DNA of 64,000 bases from Vagococcus acidifermentans. GTDB lineage: Bacteria > Bacillota > Bacilli > Lactobacillales > Vagococcaceae. The notes below the pieces were generated by a model. The model was not told where the DNA came from. It did no database searches and worked only from the letters and a program-made list of their open reading frames with translations. The stretch lies in assembly GCF_003987655.1 (NCBI RefSeq), contig NZ_NGKC01000002.1, positions 124,001 through 188,000 on the forward strand. The letters are read 5' to 3'. Below, in pieces: positions 25,039 to 34,094 of the stretch (positions are counted from its first letter, which is position 1; every line of letters starts with the position of its first letter). The position numbers were made by a program, and so were the translations under genes.

Positions 25039-26256
25039 CTATACCGGCAAAGCCTTGAACGGTTTGCCGCACTCCGGACAAAATTTCGGTAATTTATCCG
25101 TTATCGTGACGATTTCGCCGCATTCGCTGCAACGCATTTGGATACCGCCGCTAGTTGCCGCCGGTTTCGGCTCACCGCATTCCGAACAGAATTTTCCTGT
25201 ATTGACCGTGCCGTCATTTGGGCAAGTCCAGCTGTTTTCCGTATTCGTCTGCTGCTGCTTCATCTGTTCTGTATTGGTCTGCGACGCCTGAGAGAAGAAT
25301 CCGCCGCCGGCTGCCATGCCTGCACCGACTCCCATGAAACCAGCCATGCTGCCGCCGGGATTTGAGCCGGCGTCCTTTAACCCTTCTGCAATAGATCCTT
25401 GGACAAAACCTTCTCTAATAGAAGGGTCGCCAAGCATTGCGCCTTTGTTGCGCATGTTGATCAGCTCAGTTGAATCATCCGTGTAAGAGATGCTGGCGAC
25501 TGCGACCGAGACGATTTCCATGCCGCGCAGTGTGCGCCAATCTTCATCCAGCACGTCAGCCATGTAGCGGCTGAGTTCCATACTTTTGGAAGGTACATAG
25601 GAAATGCGCTCTCCGGCCGCCGACATCTGGTTGATAGCTGTTTGCAGGGCAGTTAAAAACTCTGCCAGAAACTGCTCGTTAATATCTTCGACATCGATAC
25701 GCTCTTTATTTCTTGGTGCGACTTGTTGGAAGAAAAGAATCGGGTCGACGATGCGGATTGAGTAATTGCCGTGTGCCCGCAAAAATAACTCAGCGTTGTA
25801 AAAGTTATCGAAATAATTCAGCGGGGCACTTGTCCCGAACTTAATGCCTTTGATTTCCTGTAAATTGATAAAGTAAACTTTTTGTTTTTGCGGTGTGGTT
25901 CCGCCGAATTTGAAGCGGCTGAAAGACTCGCTGACAGCCTCTTTCAACCCGCCGGTGAACATGGAAGGCGCCGAGTCATTTTTGACTGTGTAATAACCTT
26001 CCTCGGCGGTGAAGTCGATGATTTTCCCGCCGTCAACAAGGAGCATCATCATGTTTGGATACACATGAATCACGGAACCGTCAGTAATCACATCAGCAGT
26101 CCCTTTGCGATTGGCTCCGCGTTTATTGTCTTTTCGGACAGCCACCCCTTCAACCATTACTGAGGTGTTTGACATGTCATCCGGTTCAATAATCTCAAGC
26201 CACTGGTCTGCCAGTCCGCCGCTGATAGCGCCGGCTGCTGCTTTAATAATGCCCAT
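25039..26256 (-). CDS. ydjI: SPFH-domain protein with C-terminal zinc ribbons (YdjI-like)
   Basis: 405 residues. SPFH (stomatin/flotillin-like) region ~20-260, a Gly/Ala-rich hinge (GAGMAAGGGFF), a Gln-rich stretch, then two zinc ribbons: CPNDGT...CSECGE (~352-373) and CSECGE...CPECGK (~383-402). In B. subtilis YdjI localises PspA to the membrane under envelope stress. Here it heads the operon, but no pspA gene is adjacent. The following gene starts directly after its stop. Confidence 0.82.
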   Translation of the reverse strand: MGIIKAAAGAISGGLADQWLEIIEPDDMSNTSVMVEGVAVRKDNKRGANRKGTADVITDGSVIHVYPNMMMLLVDGGKIIDFTAEEGYYTVKNDSAPSMFTGGLKEAVSESFSRFKFGGTTPQKQKVYFINLQEIKGIKFGTSAPLNYFDNFYNAELFLRAHGNYSIRIVDPILFFQQVAPRNKERIDVEDINEQFLAEFLTALQTAINQMSAAGERISYVPSKSMELSRYMADVLDEDWRTLRGMEIVSVAVASISYTDDSTELINMRNKGAMLGDPSIREGFVQGSIAEGLKDAGSNPGGSMAGFMGVGAGMAAGGGFFSQASQTNTEQMKQQQTNTENSWTCPNDGTVNTGKFCSECGEPKPAATSGGIQMRCSECGEIVTITDKLPKFCPECGKPFKALPV

Positions 26257-26428
26257 ATACCCAACTCCATTCTTTACTTTGCCTAATTTGGTGTCTTCAT
26301 TCTACCACAGTTAAAAATCAGTAAGCAACAATCTGGACAGCTGAATATTCACATGGTGTACAGTGGCTTTTTTTGACTATTTCACGTATAATAAACTGTA
26401 TCGGATTTTTTTTGAGAGGAGATTGAAT
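26257..26428. promoter_or_regulatory. divergent promoter region before dnaX
   Basis: TATAAT at 26387-26392 with a weak upstream -35 serves dnaX. The ydjIGH promoter must be on the other strand near 26290-26330. No small signal-recognition RNA is encoded here, though many Firmicutes have it next to dnaX. Confidence 0.4.
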
Positions 26429-28156
26429 GTGGTTTATCAGGCACTCTATCGTGTATGGCGTTCCCAGACTTTCGACGCATTGGTCGGACAGCAGATGGTC
26501 ACTCAAACGTTGAAAAATGCCATCACACAAAACAAAGTCTCCCATGCGTATCTCTTTACCGGCCCGCGGGGTACCGGTAAAACCAGTGCGGCAAAAATTT
26601 TTGCCAAGGCAATCAACTGCCGGCACAGTGTTGACGGCGAACCTTGCAACCAGTGCGAAAGCTGTCGTGGGATTACCGAAGGACGCATCAATGATGTGAT
26701 TGAAATTGATGCAGCCAGCAATAACGGTGTGGAGGAAATCAGGGACATCCGCGAAAAAGTCAAATACGCACCGACGCAGGTCGATTATAAAGTATATATT
26801 ATTGATGAGGTCCACATGCTGTCGACAGGTGCATTCAACGCCTTGTTAAAGACATTGGAGGAGCCTCCGAAGCATGTGATTTTTATTCTGGCAACAACGG
26901 AGCCTCATAAAATTCCGGCGACTATTATTTCGCGAACGCAGCGCTTTGACTTTAAACGTATCGGGATAACAGACATCAAAACACATATGGCGAACATTCT
27001 CAATGAAATGGCCGTGCGCTTTGATGAACAAGCTTTGACGATTATTGCGCGTGCGGCTGAAGGCGGTATGCGTGATGCGTTGAGCATCCTTGATCAGGCA
27101 ATTTCTTTCAGTGATGAAAGCCTGACTGTGGAAGATGCGCTGCAAGTGACCGGCAGTGTGACAACTGATATTATGGACCGGTATCTGCTCGCTTGTCTGG
27201 CCGGTGAGGTTGAACCGGCATTGGAGATTTTGAATACCCTAGTTGCAGAAGGCAAAGAAAGCAACCGAATCGTTGAAAATCTGCTGATGTACTGCCGGGA
27301 TATTTTAATGTACCAGCAGGCGCCAAAACTGGTCATGCAGCAGAGCGGGCAATTGACAGACGGCTTCAAACAACTTGCTGAAACGATGCAGCAGCCTCAG
27401 CTGTACGAATTTATCAGACAGCTGAACGACACGCAAAAAGAAATAAAATTTAGCCACCAGCCAACAGTCAATCTGGAAATTTTGACAGTCAGACTGGCAA
27501 CTGAGGTCGGTCAAGCTGCCCAAAACAGCAGTGCATCACCGGTGTCTGCTGAAGACGATGTGATCAAGCAGTTATCGGCCCGTATTCAAGGATTGGAAGA
27601 AGAAATCAAACGGCTTAAAAACAATACAGCAGAAACGAACGAACACGATGCAGCCGAGCGGCAGCCGGCCCGCAAAAACAAGGCGCCGTCCTACCGGGTC
27701 CCGGTGGAGCAGGTCTATCAGGTACTCGAAAAAGCAACCCGGGAGCAGCTGGTGCAGGTGCAAAGCGTCTGGCAGGACTTGCTTCAAGTTCTGACAGTGA
27801 CACAGCGGGCGATGGTTCGTGCAAGTGAACCTGTAGCCGCCAGCAGCGACGGGCTGGTCATCGCGTTTGATTACGAAATTGTGTGCCAGCGGGCAAACAG
27901 CGACGATGACTTGCGGCAAAACATTTTCAATGGGTTGTCCCGCTTTATTCAATATGAACCGCACATCGTCAACATCCCGAAAGAACAATGGGGTCCGCTT
28001 CGTTCGGAATTTTTGAATCACGGACGGGCGAATGGCCAGTTCGCAGATGAACAGCCGGAAGAACTCGCCGGCCGGCCGGACAACCAGAAAGAGCCGGATA
28101 TTGTCGACGAAGCAAAACAGCTGTTCGGCGAATTAGCAGAAGTGATAGATGATTAA
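26429..28156 (+). CDS. dnaX: DNA polymerase III subunits gamma/tau
   Basis: 575 residues from GTG 26429, 7 nt after AGGAG; this gives the family start MVYQALYRVWRSQTF. Clamp-loader ATPase: Walker A GPRGTGKTS (~44), zinc-binding Cys cluster (CRHSVDGEPCNQCESC), DEVHMLS, sensor 1 ATTEPHKIPATI and arginine-finger SRTQRF. Domain III follows, then a charged linker and the tau-specific C-terminal domain. It loads the sliding clamp and ties polymerase to helicase. First gene of the replication/repair block. I saw no classical A6G frameshift site, so a shorter gamma form is not supported. Confidence 0.95.
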   Translation: MVYQALYRVWRSQTFDALVGQQMVTQTLKNAITQNKVSHAYLFTGPRGTGKTSAAKIFAKAINCRHSVDGEPCNQCESCRGITEGRINDVIEIDAASNNGVEEIRDIREKVKYAPTQVDYKVYIIDEVHMLSTGAFNALLKTLEEPPKHVIFILATTEPHKIPATIISRTQRFDFKRIGITDIKTHMANILNEMAVRFDEQALTIIARAAEGGMRDALSILDQAISFSDESLTVEDALQVTGSVTTDIMDRYLLACLAGEVEPALEILNTLVAEGKESNRIVENLLMYCRDILMYQQAPKLVMQQSGQLTDGFKQLAETMQQPQLYEFIRQLNDTQKEIKFSHQPTVNLEILTVRLATEVGQAAQNSSASPVSAEDDVIKQLSARIQGLEEEIKRLKNNTAETNEHDAAERQPARKNKAPSYRVPVEQVYQVLEKATREQLVQVQSVWQDLLQVLTVTQRAMVRASEPVAASSDGLVIAFDYEIVCQRANSDDDLRQNIFNGLSRFIQYEPHIVNIPKEQWGPLRSEFLNHGRANGQFADEQPEELAGRPDNQKEPDIVDEAKQLFGELAEVIDD

Positions 28157-28183
28157 TCAGCAAAATAAGGAGAGAATAATGAT

Positions 28184-28498
28184 ATGATGCGTGGAATGGG
28201 TAATATGCAGGGCATGATGAAGCAAATGCAAAAACTGCAGAAAGAAATGACAGCCAATAAGGAGATTTTAGACAGTCAGGAATTTCAAGGCGAGGCAGGA
28301 AACGGTTTAGTAAAAATCATGATGACTGGTGATAAAAAAGTAACCGACGTGGTCATTCAGCCAGACGTGGTCGACCCGGATGATATCGACATGCTGCAAG
28401 ATTTGGTATTGGCGGCAACCAACGATGTTCTTGAAAAAATCGACCGCGAGACTGAAAAAGTCATGGGCAAATACACCAAAGGCATTCCAGGCCTATAA
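28184..28498 (+). CDS. ybaB: YbaB/EbfC nucleoid-associated protein
   Basis: 104 residues, usual length. The Met/Gln-rich N-terminal helix ([13 protein letters not shown]) and the VxVxxxG...[20 protein letters not shown] pattern define the family. It is a small dimeric DNA-binding protein encoded between dnaX and recR in most bacteria. AAGGAG lies 10 nt before the ATG. A hairpin terminator separates it from recR. Confidence 0.95.
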   Translation: MMRGMGNMQGMMKQMQKLQKEMTANKEILDSQEFQGEAGNGLVKIMMTGDKKVTDVVIQPDVVDPDDIDMLQDLVLAATNDVLEKIDRETEKVMGKYTKGIPGL

Positions 28499-28509
28499 TT
28501 CAGATGGAT

Positions 28510-28535
28510 ACAGGAAGGCAACTTCCTGTTTTTTT
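28510..28535 (+). terminator. intercistronic terminator/attenuator between ybaB and recR
   Basis: ACAGGAAG pairs perfectly with CTTCCTGT around GCAA, followed by T-rich sequence, and lies directly upstream of the recR ribosome site. It probably reduces read-through rather than stopping it, as recR has no clear promoter of its own. Confidence 0.7.
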
Positions 28536-28553
28536 AGAAGGAAGGAAAACGAT

Positions 28554-29150
28554 ATGAACTATCCATTGCCGATAGCAAAACTGATAGAAAGCTATATGAA
28601 GCTGCCGGGAATAGGTGCCAAGACAGCTACGCGCCTGGCGTTCTATACGATTGATATGCGTGAAGAAGACGTGACGGAATTCGCCCGCTCACTCATCAGT
28701 GTTAAACGCGACCTTCATTATTGCAGTATATGCGGCAATATCACAGAAGATGAAAAATGTGCCGTATGCGCAGACGACAGCCGGGATAAAAGCACGATAC
28801 TGGTGGTCGAAGAGTCCAAAGATGTGATGTCGATGGAAAAAGTCCGCGAGTATCACGGCTTGTACCATGTGTTGAATGGCGTCCTTTCGCCGATGGAAGG
28901 TACAGGGCCGGATGACTTGAATATCGCTTCACTAATTAAACGGCTGCATGACGACACAGTGAAAGAAGTCATTATTGCAACGAATGCCACGACTGACGGG
29001 GAAGCGACTGCCATGTATCTGTCAAGGCTGATCAAACCCGCGGGCATCAAAGTGACCAGACTGGCTCACGGCTTGTCTGTCGGAAGCGATATAGAGTATG
29101 CTGATGAGGTGACTTTGTTGAAGGCTGTGGAAGGCAGACGCGAACTATAA
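28554..29150 (+). CDS. recR: recombination mediator RecR
   Basis: 198 residues from ATG 28554, behind GAAGGAAGG. It has the helix-hairpin-helix ([15 protein letters not shown]), the zinc finger ([16 protein letters not shown]), the Toprim domain ([13 protein letters not shown]) and the Walker-like C-terminus. RecR works with RecF/RecO to load RecA on gapped DNA. Standard position after ybaB. Confidence 0.96.
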   Translation: MNYPLPIAKLIESYMKLPGIGAKTATRLAFYTIDMREEDVTEFARSLISVKRDLHYCSICGNITEDEKCAVCADDSRDKSTILVVEESKDVMSMEKVREYHGLYHVLNGVLSPMEGTGPDDLNIASLIKRLHDDTVKEVIIATNATTDGEATAMYLSRLIKPAGIKVTRLAHGLSVGSDIEYADEVTLLKAVEGRREL

Positions 29151-29174
29151 ATGCAAAGGGTAACAGGTGACAAG

Positions 29175-29822
29175 ATGAAGACAGGTATATTTATCAGTAT
29201 TGAAGGACCGGATGGCGCGGGCAAAACAAGTGTGCTGCAAGAACTGCTGCCGCGGCTGCAGGCAGCTGCAAAAGTGACAGTGATGTCGACAAGAGAGCCG
29301 GGAGGTATTCCGATTTCTGAAAAAATCAGACAAATCATACTTGACCCCGGCAATTCGGAAATGGACAAACGGACTGAAGCTCTGCTCTATGCGGCAGCCC
29401 GCAGACAGCATTTAGTGCAAAAAATCCTGCCCGCATTAGCGGACGGGCAACTCGTGGTTTGCGACCGGTTTGTTGACAGCTCGCTCGCTTATCAAGGAGC
29501 CGGACGAAGAATCGGTATAGAAGCAGTGGCGGAAATCAATGCATTTGCCATCGAAGACAAGTACCCGGATTTGACGCTTTACTTGGATGTGGATTCAGAT
29601 ACCGGGTTGGAGCGGATACGAAAGGGCAGAAAGTCGCATGAGCTGGACAGACTGGACGTGGAATCACCCGAATTTCACCAGCGTGTCCGTCACGCCTACC
29701 TGCAAATTTTAGCAGATAATCCGGACCGCATCATCAGAGTGGATGCGAGGGAAAATATAGCAGATGTAGTGGAAACGTGTTATTCTATAATTAAAGAGAA
29801 GTATCCTGATCTTTTCAATTAA
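29175..29822 (+). CDS. tmk: thymidylate kinase
   Basis: 215 residues from ATG 29175 (AGGTGA upstream). P-loop EGPDGAGKTS (~9), DR motif at CDRFVDSSLAYQGAGR (~95), and LID region (GLERIRKGRKSHELDRLD). It phosphorylates dTMP to dTDP. Lies in the conserved recR-tmk-darA-holB order. Confidence 0.95.
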   Translation: MKTGIFISIEGPDGAGKTSVLQELLPRLQAAAKVTVMSTREPGGIPISEKIRQIILDPGNSEMDKRTEALLYAAARRQHLVQKILPALADGQLVVCDRFVDSSLAYQGAGRRIGIEAVAEINAFAIEDKYPDLTLYLDVDSDTGLERIRKGRKSHELDRLDVESPEFHQRVRHAYLQILADNPDRIIRVDARENIADVVETCYSIIKEKYPDLFN

Positions 29823-29842
29823 CACGAAAGGTTGTGTGGAAA

Positions 29843-30172
29843 ATGAAACTGATTTTAGCGATTGTTCAAGATAAAGACAGCAACAGACTGTCAAATGAAT
29901 TCATCGAAGCAGATGTCCGTGCCACTAAACTGTCGACGACGGGCGGCTTCCTGAAGTCCGGCAACACAACATTTATTGTCGGAATTGATGATGAACGGGT
30001 GGATGAGGTACTGGAAATTATCAAAAAAGTTTGTCAGGCACGGGAGCAGTATGTCAATGCCCCAATCAGCCTGGACATCTCCATGGATACCCATTCGTCC
30101 TATCCCATCGAAATTCAAGTCGGCGGAGCTACTTGTTTCGTGCTGCCGGTTGAAGGGTTTCACCGATTCTGA
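29843..30172 (+). CDS. darA: cyclic-di-AMP receptor (DarA/PstA, PII-like)
   Basis: 109 residues from ATG 29843 (GAAAGG upstream; an in-frame GTG at 29834 is less well placed), exactly the family length. The PII-like fold is recognised by MKLILAIVQDKDSNRLS at the start, TTGGFLKSGNTTF in the ligand-binding loop and VGGATCFVLPVEGFHRF at the end. It binds c-di-AMP as a trimer. Always found beside tmk and holB in Firmicutes; its stop overlaps a possible early start of holB. Confidence 0.93.
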   Translation: MKLILAIVQDKDSNRLSNEFIEADVRATKLSTTGGFLKSGNTTFIVGIDDERVDEVLEIIKKVCQAREQYVNAPISLDISMDTHSSYPIEIQVGGATCFVLPVEGFHRF

Positions 30173-30192
30173 TGACAACACAGGAGAAAAAC

Positions 30193-31119
30193 ATGATTCA
30201 AGAGAAGCAACCGGAATGGCTGGTCTTTTTCGAACAGATTTTTTCAAAGAACCGGCTGTCCCACGCCTACTTGATAACCGGCGACAAAGGCAGCGGGAAA
30301 TATGAACTGGTGATGTGGATTGCGCAAAAGTTGTTTTGCACACATGCTGATTTTAGTAAGAGACCTTGCGGCGATTGTTTGACATGCCGCCGGATTGCCG
30401 CCAACGAGTATCCGGATATTATTCACATCGTACCGGAAGGACTGAGCATCAAAGTTGACCAGGTGCGTCAAATCAAGGAAAGCTTTGTCAGAAGCGGACT
30501 TGAATCAAATAAAAAAGTCCTGATTATCGAAGATGCCGAGAAAATGACTGCCAGTGCTGCTAACAGCTTGTTAAAGTTTATCGAAGAACCTGACACGAAA
30601 ATTTATATCTTCTTTTTGACGACCCAAAAAGGAAAGATTTTGTCAACCATTCAATCCCGCTGTCAGCAGATAAATTTGCTGCCTTTAAAAAAGGAACTGA
30701 TACAGCAGGATTTAATGAAACAGCACATACCGGAACGGACCGCATTCATTTTGTCAAAATTGTCTGAGAGTACCGAAAAAGCGGTTGAATTATTTGAAGA
30801 TGAGTGGTTTAATAATGCTAACGAGAGTGTTCAAAAGTGGTTTGCGTACATTAGAAAAGGCGACATGTTTGCTTTTGTCTTTGTACAGCAAAAACTTGTG
30901 GCACTTTGTAAAGAAAAAGAACAGCAGCTGCTTGTCCTGAATCTGCTGCTCATATATCACGAATGGTTGTTGAAGGACTGTTTGGAAACTGACCGGGCAA
31001 CGATTAACAAACTTGCTGGTGCAATGGACGAGATTTTATTGGCGCAGCAAAAGTTGTCAGCAAACCTAAGTTTTCAAAATGTTAGCGAACAACTGTCCTG
31101 GCGCTTATTAAATCAATAA
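30193..31119 (+). CDS. holB: DNA polymerase III delta' subunit
   Basis: 308 residues from ATG 30193, 7 nt after AGGAG; the ATG at 30172 overlaps the darA stop and lacks a site. Clamp-loader fold with a P-loop region GDKGSGKYELV, zinc Cys (CGDCLTCRR), IIEDAEKMTASAANSLLKFIEEP and sensor SRCQQI. It completes the clamp loader with DnaX and HolA. Confidence 0.93.
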   Translation: MIQEKQPEWLVFFEQIFSKNRLSHAYLITGDKGSGKYELVMWIAQKLFCTHADFSKRPCGDCLTCRRIAANEYPDIIHIVPEGLSIKVDQVRQIKESFVRSGLESNKKVLIIEDAEKMTASAANSLLKFIEEPDTKIYIFFLTTQKGKILSTIQSRCQQINLLPLKKELIQQDLMKQHIPERTAFILSKLSESTEKAVELFEDEWFNNANESVQKWFAYIRKGDMFAFVFVQQKLVALCKEKEQQLLVLNLLLIYHEWLLKDCLETDRATINKLAGAMDEILLAQQKLSANLSFQNVSEQLSWRLLNQ

Positions 31120-31130
31120 GGAGGACCAAT

Positions 31131-31985
31131 ATGGTAGAAGTTGTCGGTGTCAGATTTAAACCGGCGGGACGTATTTATTACTTTACTCCTGAAAAACATC
31201 GGGAATATACATATAATCAGCGTGTACTGGTGGAAAGCCAGAAAGCAAAGGAACTAGGAATCGTCGCCATCCCCAGAAAGCAAGTGGCAAAAGAGGACCT
31301 GCCGGATGAATTGAACCCTATTCTTCAAACGGCAACGTCCGAGCATTTGAAAAAAGAAGCCAAAAACCGCGAAGATGCTGCGGCTGCTTTTTCGGTTGCC
31401 AAAGAAAAAATAGCAGCTCATAAGCTTGAAATGAAACTGATACAAGTGACCTATTCGTTTGACCGCAGCAAAATGGTTTTCACCTTTACTGCCGAAGGGC
31501 GGATAGACTTCCGTGAATTGGTTAAAGATTTGGCCTCAGTATTCAAAACACGGATTGAACTAAGACAAATCGGTGTCAGAGACGAGGCGAAAATTTTAGG
31601 CGGTATCGGACCATGCGGCCGCCAGTTATGCTGCAGTACATTTTTAGGCGATTTTATGCCGGTTTCCATTAAAATGGCGAAGGTTCAAAATCTGTCGCTG
31701 AATCCGGCCAAGATTTCCGGATTGTGCGGGCGGCTTATGTGCTGTCTGAAATATGAGAACGACGTGTATGAAGAAGCACGGAAAGCATTGCCTGATTTCG
31801 GTAAAATGGTTGTGACGCCGGACGGTGAAGGAAAAGTGATCGGCCTGAACCTGATTAGCCGGATAGTGAAGGTCCGCTTGCTTCATCGTGAGACGCCTGT
31901 CGATTACGATCATGAGGAAGTCACGCTGAAAACAGAAGCTGTTGCAGCTTCTCAAGGGAAAGCAAAACGAGAAAAGGAAGAATAG
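31131..31985 (+). CDS. ricT: PSP1-domain protein RicT (YaaT)
   Basis: 284 residues. The Cys-rich PSP1 region includes GPCGRQLCC (~162-170) and LCGRLMCCLKYEN (~200). B. subtilis RicT forms a complex with RicA/RicF that binds iron-sulfur clusters and aids RNase Y maturation of mRNA. Directly followed by yabA in the standard order. Confidence 0.93.
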   Translation: MVEVVGVRFKPAGRIYYFTPEKHREYTYNQRVLVESQKAKELGIVAIPRKQVAKEDLPDELNPILQTATSEHLKKEAKNREDAAAAFSVAKEKIAAHKLEMKLIQVTYSFDRSKMVFTFTAEGRIDFRELVKDLASVFKTRIELRQIGVRDEAKILGGIGPCGRQLCCSTFLGDFMPVSIKMAKVQNLSLNPAKISGLCGRLMCCLKYENDVYEEARKALPDFGKMVVTPDGEGKVIGLNLISRIVKVRLLHRETPVDYDHEEVTLKTEAVAASQGKAKREKEE

Positions 31986-31986
31986 C

Positions 31987-32328
31987 ATGGAAAAGCGTAC
32001 ACTATACGATGAACTTCAAAAGTTTGAACAAGAACTGCAGGCAATTCTTGCTCAAGTCGGCGACATGAAAACTGCTATTCACTCACTTGTAGAAGAAAAT
32101 CTCAATTTGGAGCTGGAAAACAAGCATTTGCGGGAGCATCTGATTCAGCTCGAAAAAACGCAAGGCAGCTCTGACGGCAAGCAGGAATTGTCCAAATCCC
32201 GTCTTAATCTTGAAAAACTGTATGAAGAAGGGTTCCATGTATGCAATATTTTATACGGGTCCCGTCGTGAAAATAATGAAGAATGCGCGTTCTGTCTGGA
32301 TGTCATTTACGGTGAGCGCGGAAAATAA
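31987..32328 (+). CDS. yabA: replication initiation control protein YabA
   Basis: 113 residues from ATG 31987, one nt after the ricT stop, with AGGAAG before it. N-terminal coiled coil (~1-60, HSLVEENLNLELENKHLREH), C-terminal zinc site (FHVCNILYG and CAFC). It binds DnaA and DnaN to restrain initiation. Confidence 0.93.
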   Translation: MEKRTLYDELQKFEQELQAILAQVGDMKTAIHSLVEENLNLELENKHLREHLIQLEKTQGSSDGKQELSKSRLNLEKLYEEGFHVCNILYGSRRENNEECAFCLDVIYGERGK

Positions 32329-32358
32329 ACTGTCAGGAATGTTCCTGTCAGTTTTTTT
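32328..32358 (+). terminator. terminator/attenuator between yabA and rsmI
   Basis: AACTGTCAGGAA and TTCCTGTCAGTT pair with one T-T mismatch; seven T follow, merging into the rsmI ribosome site (AAGGAG). Confidence 0.65.
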
Positions 32359-32370
32359 AAGGAGAAAAAG

Positions 32371-33255
32371 ATGCACATACAACGAAGTTTTACCGCAAAA
32401 AATACAGGCACGTTATATTTAGTGCCGACCCCCATCGGCAATCTGGAGGACATGACATTTCGCAGCATCCGCATACTTAAAGAAGAAGTTGCAGTTATTG
32501 CCAGTGAAGACACGCGCAACACACAAAAATTGCTGAATCACTTTGAGATTGGCACAAAACAGGTCAGCTTTCACGAGCATAACAGTCAGGAACGGATACC
32601 TTATTTGCTGGAATTGTTGGAAAACGGCAAAAGCATAGCACAAGTCAGCGATGCCGGCATGCCGTCCATCAGCGACCCGGGGAAAGACTTGGTCAGAGCG
32701 GCAATCGAAGCCGACTTGCCGGTCGTATCGCTGCCGGGAGCAACAGCTGGTGTGACGGCTTTGATTGCGTCAGGGATTTCGCCGCAGCCGTTTCTCTTTT
32801 ACGGATTTCTGCCGAGAAAATCATCAGAACAGAAAGCCGTTTTGGCAGAGCTGGCGGAACGGAAGGAGACGCTGATTTTTTATGAATCGCCGTACCGTTT
32901 AAAAAAAACAGTCGCATTAATGACGGAGATATTCGGCGGGGAGCGTCGTGCGGTTTTATGCAGAGAACTGACGAAACTTTATGAAGAATACATGCGCGGC
33001 ACCTTGTCCGAACTGAATGACTTTTTTGCCGAACATTCAGTGAAGGGCGAGTGCTGTCTGGTCATTGCCGGAAACGACCGCCCGCAGCAAGCAGATTCGG
33101 CATATGCCGAGCTGGGTGTGAAAGCCCATGTGGAACATTTGATGGCTGAACAAGGGATCACATCAAAGGAGGCCATCAAACAAGTTGCCAAACTACGGGC
33201 GTTAAAAAAACAGACAGTTTATCGCGCGTACCACGACTTGTCGGAAGAATATTAA
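32371..33255 (+). CDS. rsmI: 16S rRNA C1402 2'-O-ribose methyltransferase
   Basis: 294 residues. Tetrapyrrole-methylase fold: LVPTPIGNLEDMT (~17-29), SEDTRNTQKLL, QVSDAGMPSISDPG (~92) and LPGATAGVTALIASG. It methylates cytidine 1402 of 16S rRNA using S-adenosylmethionine. Last gene of the housekeeping block, behind AAGGAG. Confidence 0.95.
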   Translation: MHIQRSFTAKNTGTLYLVPTPIGNLEDMTFRSIRILKEEVAVIASEDTRNTQKLLNHFEIGTKQVSFHEHNSQERIPYLLELLENGKSIAQVSDAGMPSISDPGKDLVRAAIEADLPVVSLPGATAGVTALIASGISPQPFLFYGFLPRKSSEQKAVLAELAERKETLIFYESPYRLKKTVALMTEIFGGERRAVLCRELTKLYEEYMRGTLSELNDFFAEHSVKGECCLVIAGNDRPQQADSAYAELGVKAHVEHLMAEQGITSKEAIKQVAKLRALKKQTVYRAYHDLSEEY

Positions 33256-33267
33256 GAATTTCATGAC

Positions 33268-33321
33268 AATACGTTCGTTTTAAACTGATTTTCAAGTTTT
33301 TTATGAAAATTTACGAACATT
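33268..33321. promoter_or_regulatory. pair of PurR-type boxes upstream of xpt
   Basis: ACGTTCGTTTTA (inverted, ~33270-33282) and AATTTACGAACATT (direct, ~33308-33321) match the Gram-positive PurBox core CGAAC with A/T-rich ends, in opposite orientation as known for PurR. They lie just upstream of the promoter. Confidence 0.6.
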
Positions 33322-33334
33322 TGACAATTTTCAG

Positions 33335-33363
33335 TTGATTTTTATGGTTTTTTAACGCATAAT
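33335..33363 (+). promoter_or_regulatory. xpt-pbuX promoter
   Basis: TTGATT (33335-33340), 17 bp, CATAAT (33358-33363), giving a start a few bases before the riboswitch. Confidence 0.65.
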
Positions 33364-33376
33364 ATGTAAGTAAGAA

Positions 33377-33441
33377 ACTTATATATGACTATAATATGGT
33401 TAGTCGTCTCTACCCGATACCGTAAATATCGGACTATAAGT
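33377..33441 (+). ncRNA. guanine (purine) riboswitch aptamer
   Basis: P1 is ACTTAT/ATAAGT, J1/2 ATAATATGG, then CTCTACC and CCGTAAA in the usual places. The specificity base in the 3' joining strand (GGACTATA) is C, which marks guanine/hypoxanthine rather than adenine binding. It controls xpt-pbuX through the terminator downstream. Confidence 0.93.
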
Positions 33442-33443
33442 AA

Positions 33444-34088
<645 letters not shown>

Positions 34089-34094
34089 ACAGCA

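Noticed and set aside
26257-26428. Signal-recognition small RNA beside dnaX
   Set aside because: Common at this place in Firmicutes, but the conserved GGAA-tetraloop domain is absent.
26429-28156. Programmed frameshift producing a gamma form of DnaX
   Set aside because: An AAAAAC-like run near 27615 is not in the phase of a known slippery site and lacks a downstream stem and early stop.
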